Shown: piece by piece, positions 1 through 7,960 of the stretch
Layout: every line of letters starts with the position of its first letter
Position numbering within the stretch: position 1 is the stretch's first letter
Origin: DASWJZ01 sp963814905
GTDB taxonomy: Bacteria > Pseudomonadota > Alphaproteobacteria > Rhizobiales > Afifellaceae
Assembly: GCA_963814905.1 (NCBI GenBank)
Contig: CAWFEM010000008.1
Location: forward strand, 199,030 to 263,029
Direction: 5' to 3'
Length of the DNA: 64,000 bases
The notes under the pieces: model-generated
Told to the model about the DNA's origin: nothing
Databases searched by the model: none
Seen by the model: the letters and a program-made list of their open reading frames with translations, nothing else
Program-made: the position numbers and the translations under genes

Positions 1-756
1 CTCGCGTTCTTCGCCGCCTTCGCCGTCGTCTGGATCGCCGGCACCGTGCTGACGCGCCGCTTCTTCGGCCGGGATGCGCGCGCCGGGCTCGTGGCTGGAC
101 TGGCCGCAGCCTACGGGAATACCACGCTGATCGGCATTCCGCTCGCATTCGCCGCCTTCGGAGCGGAGGGATCGGTTCCGATGGCTCTCATCGTCGCCGT
201 GCAGCTTCCGGTGATGATGACCGCCGTGGCGCTTCTGATGGTGCGGGCCGAGCGAGACGACAATACCAAGCCGGCGGCTCCGCGGGTCGGCGCGCTCCTT
301 CGTTCGATCGCGGAGAACCTGGTGCGCAATCCGATCGTTATCGGCCTCGCCGCCGGCCTGGCGTGGCGCCTTTCGGGCGTCCCGCTTTCCGGCCTGCCGG
401 CCGATTTGGTGAACCGCCTTGCCGACGTCGCGGGCACCCTGGCGCTCTTCGCGCTGGGGATGACGCTCAAGCGATACGGCATCCGGGGAAATGTTTCCGC
501 GGGCTTCGCGCTCACGGTCCTCAAGCTCCTGGCGATGCCGGCGCTTCTCCTTCTTTTCGCGCGCCTCGTCGGTCTTCCGCCGGTTGCCGCCAAGGTCGCC
601 GTCATCGCCGCAGCCTGCCCGACCGGCGTGACGCCGTTCCTGGTCGCCGGCCGGTTCCGCACAGGCGAGGGTCTCGCATCGACCACGATCACGCTGTCGA
701 CGGCGCTCGCGGTCGTGTCCGCGGCGCTTTGGCTCAACGTCATCGGCTGGCTCTAG
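1..756 (+). CDS. AEC-family permease, C-terminal part
   Basis: The reading frame is already open at base 1, so the N-terminus lies outside the window; 251 codons are visible. The product is very hydrophobic, with several membrane spans. It carries an internal GNTTLIGIPLA stretch and a C-terminal CPTGVTPFLVAGRF stretch, which fit the auxin efflux carrier (AEC, Mem_trans) family of inner-membrane secondary carriers. Bacterial members export or import small carboxylates such as malate or malonate; the substrate cannot be read from this fragment. The gene converges on the RraA-like gene with 21 bp between the stops. Confidence 0.85.
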   Translation, partial: LAFFAAFAVVWIAGTVLTRRFFGRDARAGLVAGLAAAYGNTTLIGIPLAFAAFGAEGSVPMALIVAVQLPVMMTAVALLMVRAERDDNTKPAAPRVGALLRSIAENLVRNPIVIGLAAGLAWRLSGVPLSGLPADLVNRLADVAGTLALFALGMTLKRYGIRGNVSAGFALTVLKLLAMPALLLLFARLVGLPPVAAKVAVIAAACPTGVTPFLVAGRFRTGEGLASTTITLSTALAVVSAALWLNVIGWL

Positions 757-777
757 CGGCGCGGGGCCGCTTCTCCG

Positions 778-1479
778 CTATTTCGGCTTGGACGCGAGGT
801 AGCGGTCCTTGGTCTCCGCGTTCATGGGGTAAAGGCCGGGGAGGGACGCGCCCTTCTCCACCTCCGCCACGATCCACGCCTCCATGCGCTCCTGTTCGGG
901 CGCCTCCGCCAGCACTTCGTCCACGAGCGCCTGCGGGATGACGACTGCGCCGTCCCCGTCGAGAACGACGATGTCGTCGGGCATCACCGCGACCCCACCG
1001 CAGCCGATCGGCTCCTGCCAGCCGACAAAAGTCAGCGCGGCGACCGAAGGCGGCGCTGCGCCGCCCTGGCACCAAACGGGGAGGCCGGTCTCCTTCACGC
1101 CGGCGAGATCGCGCACCATGCCGTCGGTGACCAATGCCGCCACCTGGCGCTTGACCATGCGGGCGCAGAGGATGTCGCCGAATATCCCGGCATCCGTCAC
1201 GCCCCTCGCGTCGGCGACCACCACGCAATCCGGCGGCATGGCCTCGATCGCTGCGCGCGTGGAGGTGGGCGAGGACCACGACGCGGGGGTCGCAAGATCC
1301 TCGCGCGCCGGCACGAAGCGGAGCGTGAAGACGCTGCCGACCACGCGCGGCTGATTTGGGTGCAGCGCCTGCGGACCGCGCATCCAGATATTGCGCAGCC
1401 CCTTCTTCAGCAGGACCGTCGTTATCGTCGCGGTCGAGGTCTGGGCGAGAATTTCTTTCACGTCCGGATTGAGCGGCAT
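778..1479 (-). CDS. RraA-like / HMG-CHA aldolase family protein
   Basis: The 233-residue product belongs to the RraA-like fold family, which includes 4-hydroxy-4-methyl-2-oxoglutarate aldolases and RNase E inhibitors. The family region VTDGMVRD is at residues 117-124, with the conserved Arg123-Asp124 pair used for metal and substrate binding. An upstream in-frame ATG at 1569 is possible, but the ATG at 1479 is preceded by a purine-rich GAAGAAGGG and starts at the usual family N-terminus. The role is probably cleavage or decarboxylation of a small oxo-acid in the cytosol. It is a singleton, convergent with the AEC permease, so a carboxylate-related job is plausible but unproven. Confidence 0.8.
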   Translation of the reverse strand: MPLNPDVKEILAQTSTATITTVLLKKGLRNIWMRGPQALHPNQPRVVGSVFTLRFVPAREDLATPASWSSPTSTRAAIEAMPPDCVVVADARGVTDAGIFGDILCARMVKRQVAALVTDGMVRDLAGVKETGLPVWCQGGAAPPSVAALTFVGWQEPIGCGGVAVMPDDIVVLDGDGAVVIPQALVDEVLAEAPEQERMEAWIVAEVEKGASLPGLYPMNAETKDRYLASKPK

Positions 1480-1757
1480 GGCCCTTCTTCTTTCAAAAGT
1501 CGGCGAGGTCGACGCCGGGCACCAATAGCTTTGGAAAGCATGGCGGGTCCAGTCGTGGGGGAGCGGCATCGTCTCCGGCCCTTGTCACCGGGAAGCACCG
1601 TCTCGCGTCATGGGAGGGTTAAGAGCCGGATTCGGCGGAACACCGCGCCTTGTGGACGAAGCGTCGTGCAAGCCGGCGAAGAACGGTCGCGTCTCGCGAT
1701 TGACCGGACTTCTCTCCACGGCGCAATATCATCGCAGGTTGCGGTGAGGAGGAGGCC

Positions 1758-3587
1758 ATGCTCGGGAGACTGGCCGAGGCGTTGTTCGCGCAGATCAATC
1801 GCGTGCGCGTTTGGCACCGGCTGCCATTCCTGCCGTTGCGTATCGCTAATCTCCTGATCATCCGTCGCGGCCTGCGCCGCCTCAACCTTCACGATACGCA
1901 ACGCGGCGGCTTTCCGCGGCCCGAGAACGACGTCGGGCCGGAGTTGTATCGCGTCGGCCGCACGGTCGATGGCAGCTACAACGATCTCGCCACACCCGCG
2001 ATGGGCATGCGCGGCATGCGCTTCGGCCGCAACGCCCCCGTCGACAGCCTCAAGATCCCGACGGCGCGCGACATCATGGAGCCGAACCCGCGCGAGGTGA
2101 GCCGCCGGCTCCTGGCGCGGCGTAACGGCGAGTTCCACGCCGTCCCCTATTTGAACGTCTTCGCCGCCGCCTGGCTGCAATTCCAGACGCATGACTGGTT
2201 CGGCCATCCGCGCGACGATCAGAATCCGCATGAGATCCCGCTTGCCGACGGCGACGAATGGCCGAGCGCGGAGCGCAAGATCCGCTTCGGCCGGTCGCAG
2301 CCCGACAAGGAAGCCTATGCAGATCGCGGTCTGCCGCCGGCCTTCGTGAACACCGAATCGCACTGGTGGGATTGCGGCCAAGTCTACGGCAAGGATGAAA
2401 CGCGTCAGCAGGCACTGCGCACCGGGGTGGAGGGCAAGCTCAAGGTCGGGTCGGACGGTCGGCTCGAAAAAGAGGCGACGGGGCTTGAGCTGACCGGCGT
2501 CAACGACAATTGGTGGGTCGGTCTGTCGCTGCTCCACACGCTCTTCACGCGCGAGCACAATGCGATCTGCGACCGGCTGATCGCGGCCTATCCGTCGCGC
2601 CGCGGCGACGACGAATGGCTCTACCAGAAGGCGAGGCTCGTCACCATCGCCGTGATCGCCAAGATTCACACCGTCGAATGGACGCCGGCGCTCCTGAACA
2701 ACCCGACCATGCGCTTCGCCATGCGCGCCAATTGGTGGGGCGCCTTCGGCGAGACCTTCTACCGCGAGCGCGGGCGCGTCACCCAGGGCGAGACGCTGCA
2801 GGGGATTCCGGGCTCCGTGACCGATCACCACACCGCGCCCTATTCGCTGACCGAGGAGTTCGTCGCCGTCTACCGGATGCATCCCCTGATGCCGGATGTC
2901 TTCGATTTCCGCTCGCTTGCCGACGATTCGCCGATACGCGGCGCCGAAGCGCTCGATTTTCGCGGTGTCTCCGGCAAGCGCACCGTCGACCTTTACGAGC
3001 GCATGTCGCAGGCCGACGCCGCCTATTCGCTCGGCACCCGCAATCCCGGCCAGGTCAGGCTGCGCAATTATCCGAGCGGGCTCTCGCACTTCGAGCGGCA
3101 GGATTCCCTTTCGGGCACGGAGAGCAGCGACTTCTTCGATCTCGGGACCGTCGACGTCGTGCGCGACCGCGAGCGCGGCATCCCGCGCTACAACGATTTC
3201 CGCCGCATGCTGCGCATGCCGCCTTTCGAGACGATCGATCAGATCACGTCGAACAAGGAATGGGCGGCGGAGATCGGCGCCGTCTACGGCGGCGACGTGG
3301 AGAAGGTAGACACCATCGTCGGACTTCTCGCCGAGGACCTGCCGGAAGGCTTTGGCTTCTCCGACACGGCGTTCCGCATCTTCATCGTGATGGCATCGCG
3401 GCGGCTGAAGAGCGACCGCTTCTTCACCGTCGACTTCACCTCCGATATGTACACGCCGGAAGGCATGGACTGGATCAATCGCACCTTCATGACGGATGTG
3501 CTTTTGCGCCATATGCCGGAGCTTGAGCCGGCGCTGCGCGGGGTAAAGAACGCGTTCTTCAAATGGCGGGAAGCGAAACCGCAGTAA
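1758..3587 (+). CDS. Fatty-acid alpha-dioxygenase-like haem peroxidase (cyclooxygenase superfamily)
   Basis: The 609-residue product is an animal-haem-peroxidase-fold protein that resembles plant alpha-dioxygenases (DOX/PIOX) more than ordinary peroxidases. QFQTHDWFGH at 141-150 carries the distal haem His145. EEFVAVYRMHPLMPD (366-380) carries Tyr372, in the place of the cyclooxygenase radical tyrosine, and the proximal His375. A DOX-like block IHTVEWTPALL lies at 303-313 and MRANWWG at 322-328. Known DOX enzymes add O2 at C2 of fatty acids to give 2-hydroperoxides; that activity is inferred here. No signal peptide is seen. It is the first gene of a packed plus-strand group with the unknown protein, OYE reductase and dihaem cytochrome. 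The start ATG follows GAGGAGGCC. Confidence 0.85.
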   Translation: MLGRLAEALFAQINRVRVWHRLPFLPLRIANLLIIRRGLRRLNLHDTQRGGFPRPENDVGPELYRVGRTVDGSYNDLATPAMGMRGMRFGRNAPVDSLKIPTARDIMEPNPREVSRRLLARRNGEFHAVPYLNVFAAAWLQFQTHDWFGHPRDDQNPHEIPLADGDEWPSAERKIRFGRSQPDKEAYADRGLPPAFVNTESHWWDCGQVYGKDETRQQALRTGVEGKLKVGSDGRLEKEATGLELTGVNDNWWVGLSLLHTLFTREHNAICDRLIAAYPSRRGDDEWLYQKARLVTIAVIAKIHTVEWTPALLNNPTMRFAMRANWWGAFGETFYRERGRVTQGETLQGIPGSVTDHHTAPYSLTEEFVAVYRMHPLMPDVFDFRSLADDSPIRGAEALDFRGVSGKRTVDLYERMSQADAAYSLGTRNPGQVRLRNYPSGLSHFERQDSLSGTESSDFFDLGTVDVVRDRERGIPRYNDFRRMLRMPPFETIDQITSNKEWAAEIGAVYGGDVEKVDTIVGLLAEDLPEGFGFSDTAFRIFIVMASRRLKSDRFFTVDFTSDMYTPEGMDWINRTFMTDVLLRHMPELEPALRGVKNAFFKWREAKPQ

Positions 3588-4564
3588 ACGCCGCGCCGCT
3601 TGCGGCGGGGTCGGATCGGAACATGGCTCGACATTTGCGGATACCGGGCTTGGCTGATCTCTTCACCGCCGATGAGGCGGGGTCGATCCGCACGCTCGAC
3701 GCGCATCCGCGCATCGATCGCGTCTTCGACCCGGAGGGTCCGCTCCTGACGCGCATCCTGCGCGCGCGCATCCGTACAGTCTTCCATATCGACGGCCGGC
3801 TCTGGCCCGCCTTCCTGCCGCGCGGCGACGAAGCTCGTCAGAGGGACGGGGAGGCGCTACATGCGCGCCTCAGCAGCCACGCGCGCCGCAACGCCTTCGA
3901 CGTCGACGCGCTCGACAGTCTCGCCGCTCTGCTGCTCGCGCCGGACGCCACCCGTCCGGCGATCGGAGAGGCGATGCAGCAGGCCGTGGGGCGCGCCTTC
4001 CATTCCGGATTCCAGGCGACGCCGGAGACCTATGCCGCCGCCGACCGCCTCGCGAACTGGCCGCAGGCCGGGCCCTTGCGGTCGTTGTGGATGACGCTTT
4101 CCGGCTCCATCCAGCGCTCGCGGCGCGTGATCCTGGAGGCGGCGAAGAACGATCCCTATTGCGCCCACGCCATCTCGCTGGCGCTTCCGAACATGATCGC
4201 GAGCTTCGAGCGGATGCGGGCGCTCCGGCGCGCGACGCCGGACCTGACGGAGATGCGCTCCACGGCCGCGGCGCTCAGTGTCATACGCGGTCCGCGCACG
4301 CTGATCCGCGGCGTGCGGCCGCTCGTGCTTCCCGCCGATCCGCGGCTCGCGCTGCGCCGTCCGAACGTCAAGATCGACGTGCCGGAGACGAAGAAGCCAC
4401 TCAGGCGCGGTGCGCTCGTCCGCTTCGATCGCGGCAAGGCGCAAAGCGTCGACCACCGGCTCGTCTTCGCCGAGGACAATTGGTCGGCCTGCCCGGCGCG
4501 CGACTGGGTCCCGGAGCTCTTTGCCGAGATATGGCGGCGCGCCATTCGCCGAGGTGAGCCGTGA
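3563..4564 (+). CDS. Hypothetical protein coupled to the alpha-dioxygenase gene
   Basis: I do not recognise this 333-residue protein. It is rich in Arg and Ala, apparently soluble and mostly helical, with no signal peptide, membrane span or cofactor motif that I can name. It overlaps the dioxygenase gene by 25 bases and shares GTGA with the following OYE gene, so the three are probably translated together. A second ATG at 3623, preceded by GGATCGGAAC, is an alternative start that would remove the first overlap. The context suggests a partner or an unidentified enzyme of the lipid-oxidation cluster; this is inference only. Confidence 0.75.
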   Translation: MAGSETAVNAAPLAAGSDRNMARHLRIPGLADLFTADEAGSIRTLDAHPRIDRVFDPEGPLLTRILRARIRTVFHIDGRLWPAFLPRGDEARQRDGEALHARLSSHARRNAFDVDALDSLAALLLAPDATRPAIGEAMQQAVGRAFHSGFQATPETYAAADRLANWPQAGPLRSLWMTLSGSIQRSRRVILEAAKNDPYCAHAISLALPNMIASFERMRALRRATPDLTEMRSTAAALSVIRGPRTLIRGVRPLVLPADPRLALRRPNVKIDVPETKKPLRRGALVRFDRGKAQSVDHRLVFAEDNWSACPARDWVPELFAEIWRRAIRRGEP

Positions 4565-5895
4565 ACGACGACCCGATCTTCCGGCCGCTGCGCTTCAAGA
4601 GCGGGCTCAGGGTGAAGAACCGCATCTTCCGCTCGTCGATCTCCGGGCAGTTCGACAACGAGGACGGCTCCGGCACGCAGACCCGCATCAACTGGGAGGC
4701 GCGCTTCGCGCGCGGCGGGGTGGGCGCCATCATCTCCTCCTACGTGCCGGTAATGATGCGCGGCCGCATCCTTCCCTTCTACGCCACCATCCATCGCGAC
4801 GAGCACATTCCGTTCTGGCGGACGGTCGGCGAGCAGGCGCGCAAGTTCGAATGCCGCTTCATCATGCAGCTCAGCCATTCGGGGCGGCAGCAGGACCGGC
4901 CCGGCGTGTCCAACCGCTGGCGCAAGGCGCTCTCCTCCACCTCGCGCACAGAATCGCTGCACGGCTTTCCCTGCCAGGCGATGACGCGCTGGCAGATCGA
5001 CGACGTGATCGACGCCTTCGGCCACGGCGCGCGGCGCGCCCAGGAGGCGGGGCTCGACGGCGTCGAACTGCACGCCGCGAACGGCTACCTCTTCACGCAG
5101 TTCTTGAGCTCCGGCATCAACGACCGCACCGACGAATATGGCGGCTCGCTTTTTAATCGCGCCCGCTTCCTGCTCGACGTGATCGCCAGGGTCCGAGACT
5201 TCGTCGGCCCGGGCTTCCACCTCCAGGTGAAGCTCTCGGCGATCGACCAGAACGACGTCATCCCCTGGGAGCCGAAAGGCGACGGGCTGGCGGAGACGGT
5301 GCAGGTGGCGAAGTGGGTGGAAGCGGCCGGCGCCCACGCGATCCACGTCTCCACCGGCAGTCTCTTCCCGCATCCGCTCAATCCGCCCGGCGGCTTCTCC
5401 TTCAACTCGATCGCCGCGACCTACGACGCCATGATCTCGTCGGGCACGCGCACGATGCGCAACTACCTGCTCTTCCGCTACCACCTGCTGCGCCCGATCT
5501 TCGCGTTCGTCTGGGAGCGCAAGAAGAAGCTCAATCCGCCTGAGGGTGTCGGCCTCGACGAGGCGCGCGCCATCAAGCAGGCGGTCTCCATTCCCGTGAT
5601 CTCGACCGGCGGCTACCAGGACGCGCGGCTGATCCGTTTGGGGATCGAGGAAGGGTCGTTCGACGCGGTTGCGATCGCGCGGCCGCTCATCGCCAATCCC
5701 GACCTCGTGCGCTGGTTCGAGAAGGGCTACGATCTGCCGGAGCGGCCCTGCACCTATTGCAACAAGTGCCTCTTGAATGCGCCGAAGAATCCGCTCGGCT
5801 GCTACGAGCTGCCGCGCTTCGACGGCGACGTGGAGAGGATGCTCGCCGAGATCCTCTCCATCTACGACACCGCCCCGAACTACCGGGTCACTTAG
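4561..5895 (+). CDS. Old yellow enzyme family NAD(P)H:flavin oxidoreductase
   Basis: This 444-residue FMN TIM-barrel enzyme belongs to the OYE / NADH:flavin oxidoreductase family. The active-site strand GVELHAANGYL is at 167-177 with His171, followed by the family block NDRTDEYGGSL at 187-197. Near the C-terminus, Cys397, Cys400, Cys403 and Cys414 form a cluster motif (CTYCNKC...C) like the iron-sulfur site of 2,4-dienoyl-CoA reductase-type OYEs, but the second FAD/NAD domain of those enzymes is absent. The likely reaction is reduction of an activated C=C bond. The GTG start overlaps the previous stop by 4 bases (GTGA), which implies coupling with the unknown gene and the dioxygenase. Confidence 0.88.
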   Translation: MNDDPIFRPLRFKSGLRVKNRIFRSSISGQFDNEDGSGTQTRINWEARFARGGVGAIISSYVPVMMRGRILPFYATIHRDEHIPFWRTVGEQARKFECRFIMQLSHSGRQQDRPGVSNRWRKALSSTSRTESLHGFPCQAMTRWQIDDVIDAFGHGARRAQEAGLDGVELHAANGYLFTQFLSSGINDRTDEYGGSLFNRARFLLDVIARVRDFVGPGFHLQVKLSAIDQNDVIPWEPKGDGLAETVQVAKWVEAAGAHAIHVSTGSLFPHPLNPPGGFSFNSIAATYDAMISSGTRTMRNYLLFRYHLLRPIFAFVWERKKKLNPPEGVGLDEARAIKQAVSIPVISTGGYQDARLIRLGIEEGSFDAVAIARPLIANPDLVRWFEKGYDLPERPCTYCNKCLLNAPKNPLGCYELPRFDGDVERMLAEILSIYDTAPNYRVT

Positions 5896-5911
5896 GGAAC
5901 GGAGCGAAGCT

Positions 5912-7465
5912 ATGCTAAGTCCCGATCCCCCGGTCACGCTCGTTCAAGAGGTGGGCGACCGCGCTCGGCGCAGACGCTTCTGGACTCTCGGGCCGATCCT
6001 GCTGGTCCTCGTCATCCTCGCGATCGTCGCCATCGCCAATATCTGGCGCCTCTACACCAACGAGCCGGTTCGCTACGCCAATATCGGCGACCACTTCAAA
6101 TACGGCTCGATCGGCAGCGAGCCGGAGAGCGGGCTTCCCTATTGGATGTGGCGCGCGCTGCCGATCATGTTCGAGAACGAGCTCGGGCCGGACGGGCTCT
6201 CCGTCTTCGGGTTCCTCTACGAGGCGGGGCGCGATCTGCCGATCGGCGTCTCCCGGCGGAACTATCGCGGCGTGGAGCTCGCCTGGCTGAATTGCGCCGT
6301 CTGCCACACCGGCACCTATACCGGGCTCGACGGCGAGCGCCGCATCGTCCTCGGCATGCCCTCCAACAACCTCGATTTCGAGGCCTTCGTGCGCTTCCTC
6401 TTCAAGGCGGTTCAAGACAAGCGCCTGACGCCAGCCTCCGTCATGGACGGCATGAAGAAGGCCGGCGCGCATTTCGGGCCCGTCGACTGGGCGCTCTATC
6501 GTTTCTACGTCATCCCCCGCGTCCTGAACGGCCTGAAGCGCACGGCGGCGGGCCTTGGACCGATCATGAAGGAGCAGGTCGTCTGGGGCCCCGGCCGGGT
6601 CGACACCTTCAATCCCTACAAGGTGATCCAGTTCGACATGCGGCTCAAGGATCTCGACCCGCATGAGCGGCACGGCGTCTCCGATCTGCCCTCGATCTTC
6701 GAGCAACGCCCGCGCGGCGAGCAGGACATGGACCTGCACTGGGACGGCAACAACGATTCATTGCAGGAGCGCAACCTCTCCGCTGCGATCGGCGCCGGCG
6801 TGACGGAGCGGACTGTCGATCACGTTGCGATCCAGCGCGTCGCCGAGTGGCTGCTCGATCTGCGCCCGCCACCCTCGCCCTATCGGGTCGACCCGGTGAA
6901 GGCGGCGGCGGGGCGCGGCACCTATATGCGCCTCTGCGCCGACTGCCACGGCTATCAGGGTGCGGACGGCTACGTCTTCTCCGGCAACAGGATCGGCCGC
7001 GTCACGCCGATCGAAGAGATCGGTACCGATCGCGGGAGGCTCGATTCCTACACCGAGAAGCTGCGCGACCTGCAGCTTGCGACCTTCTTCAAGGACGACC
7101 CGGTCTACGACTTCACGCATTTCAAGAAGACCGACGGCTACGCCAACCAGCCGCTCGACGGGCTATGGCTGCGCGCGCCCTATCTCCACAATGGCTCCGT
7201 GCCGACGCTCCGCGACCTTCTCAATCCACCCGAAGAGCGCCCCGTCGCGTTTGAGCGCGGCGGCGACACGCTCGATCCGGAGGACGGCGGCTTCCAGGCG
7301 CCGGTCTGCGATCCGGAGGTCTATTACGGCATCCACTATTGCTTCGACACGCGCCAGAACAACGGCGGGCCGGATCGCGGCAACCGCAATATCGGCCATC
7401 TCTACGGCACCGATCTCGCCGCCGACGAGAAGGAAGCGCTGCTTGAATATCTGAAGACGTTCTAG
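5912..7465 (+). CDS. Membrane-anchored dihaem cytochrome c, RoxA/RoxB-like
   Basis: The product has 517 residues. A hydrophobic segment at about 26-45 anchors it to the membrane, with the rest predicted periplasmic. Two haem c sites are present: CAVCH at 128-132 and CADCH at 342-346. The later block LHNGSVPTLRDLLNPP (425-440) is typical of the RoxA/RoxB and dihaem peroxidase superfamily. RoxA and RoxB cleave polyisoprene double bonds with O2; related proteins act as peroxidases or electron carriers. The start ATG is 7-8 bases after GGAG; a longer open frame upstream lacks such a site. It lies 16 bp after the OYE gene, so it may process or receive electrons from the oxygenated lipid. Exact activity unknown. 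Confidence 0.82.
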   Translation: MLSPDPPVTLVQEVGDRARRRRFWTLGPILLVLVILAIVAIANIWRLYTNEPVRYANIGDHFKYGSIGSEPESGLPYWMWRALPIMFENELGPDGLSVFGFLYEAGRDLPIGVSRRNYRGVELAWLNCAVCHTGTYTGLDGERRIVLGMPSNNLDFEAFVRFLFKAVQDKRLTPASVMDGMKKAGAHFGPVDWALYRFYVIPRVLNGLKRTAAGLGPIMKEQVVWGPGRVDTFNPYKVIQFDMRLKDLDPHERHGVSDLPSIFEQRPRGEQDMDLHWDGNNDSLQERNLSAAIGAGVTERTVDHVAIQRVAEWLLDLRPPPSPYRVDPVKAAAGRGTYMRLCADCHGYQGADGYVFSGNRIGRVTPIEEIGTDRGRLDSYTEKLRDLQLATFFKDDPVYDFTHFKKTDGYANQPLDGLWLRAPYLHNGSVPTLRDLLNPPEERPVAFERGGDTLDPEDGGFQAPVCDPEVYYGIHYCFDTRQNNGGPDRGNRNIGHLYGTDLAADEKEALLEYLKTF

Positions 7466-7466
7466 A

Positions 7467-7511
7467 GCATGATCCCGAAAAGTCGGCATCGGCTTTCGGA
7501 CAAGATCATGC
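7467..7511. repeat. 45-bp palindromic intergenic repeat, copy 1
   Basis: This imperfect palindrome has end arms GCATGATC and GATCATGC and an inner CCGAAAA / TTTCGG pair. It sits right after the dihaem cytochrome stop. The same element, slightly diverged, lies at 42849-42892. It is of the type scattered between genes in Rhizobiales genomes and could form a stem-loop at the transcript end. Confidence 0.85.
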
Positions 7512-7540
7512 GTCCGCACTGAGTGAGGGGAGCGACGGCG

Positions 7541-7954
7541 ATGCGCACCACGCAGAACGTTTACGAGAAATGGCTCGGTCGCGTGATCCTGATCGGCGTC
7601 GCCGTCAACATCGTGAACGGCATCATCCTGATCTTCTTCCCGAGCTGGTATTTCGACCTGCTCGGTTTTCCGCCCGAGCAGGAGCCGCAGGTCTGGGTGC
7701 GCCATACCGGCAACATCCTGATCACGATCGGGCTGACCTACGTGCAGGCGGGTCTGAACCCGCTCCGCAATCCGCTGCTTCTCGCCGCCGCGCTCTTTGC
7801 CCGTTTCCTCGGCGTCGTCTTCTTCACCGTGATCATGATCTGGCTCGGCACGCTCGCCTATTGGCCGATCCTGATGGTCGACGGTTTCTTCTTCCTGTTG
7901 CCGCTCTGGCTTTTCATCAAGGCCTTCCGCGCCGACCTCGATACGAAGCCCTGA
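7541..7954 (+). CDS. Small four-span membrane protein, unknown function
   Basis: This 137-residue protein is mostly hydrophobic, with about four membrane spans (roughly 15-37, 55-75, 80-105 and 108-128 by eye). It has no enzymatic motif that I recognise. An in-frame GTG at 7523 exists, but it is part of the GTGAGGGGAG region that acts as ribosome site for the ATG at 7541. It follows the dihaem cytochrome after the 45-bp repeat and precedes ltrA by 6 bp, so it may be co-transcribed with either. Its function is unknown. Confidence 0.75.
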   Translation: MRTTQNVYEKWLGRVILIGVAVNIVNGIILIFFPSWYFDLLGFPPEQEPQVWVRHTGNILITIGLTYVQAGLNPLRNPLLLAAALFARFLGVVFFTVIMIWLGTLAYWPILMVDGFFFLLPLWLFIKAFRADLDTKP

Positions 7955-7960
7955 GCGCCC

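Noticed and set aside
1608..3512. 634-codon minus-strand open frame
   Set aside because: Antisense to the alpha-dioxygenase gene, with no recognisable domain.
4156..5937. 593-codon minus-strand open frame
   Set aside because: Antisense to the unknown protein and OYE genes, with the composition of a GC-driven shadow frame.
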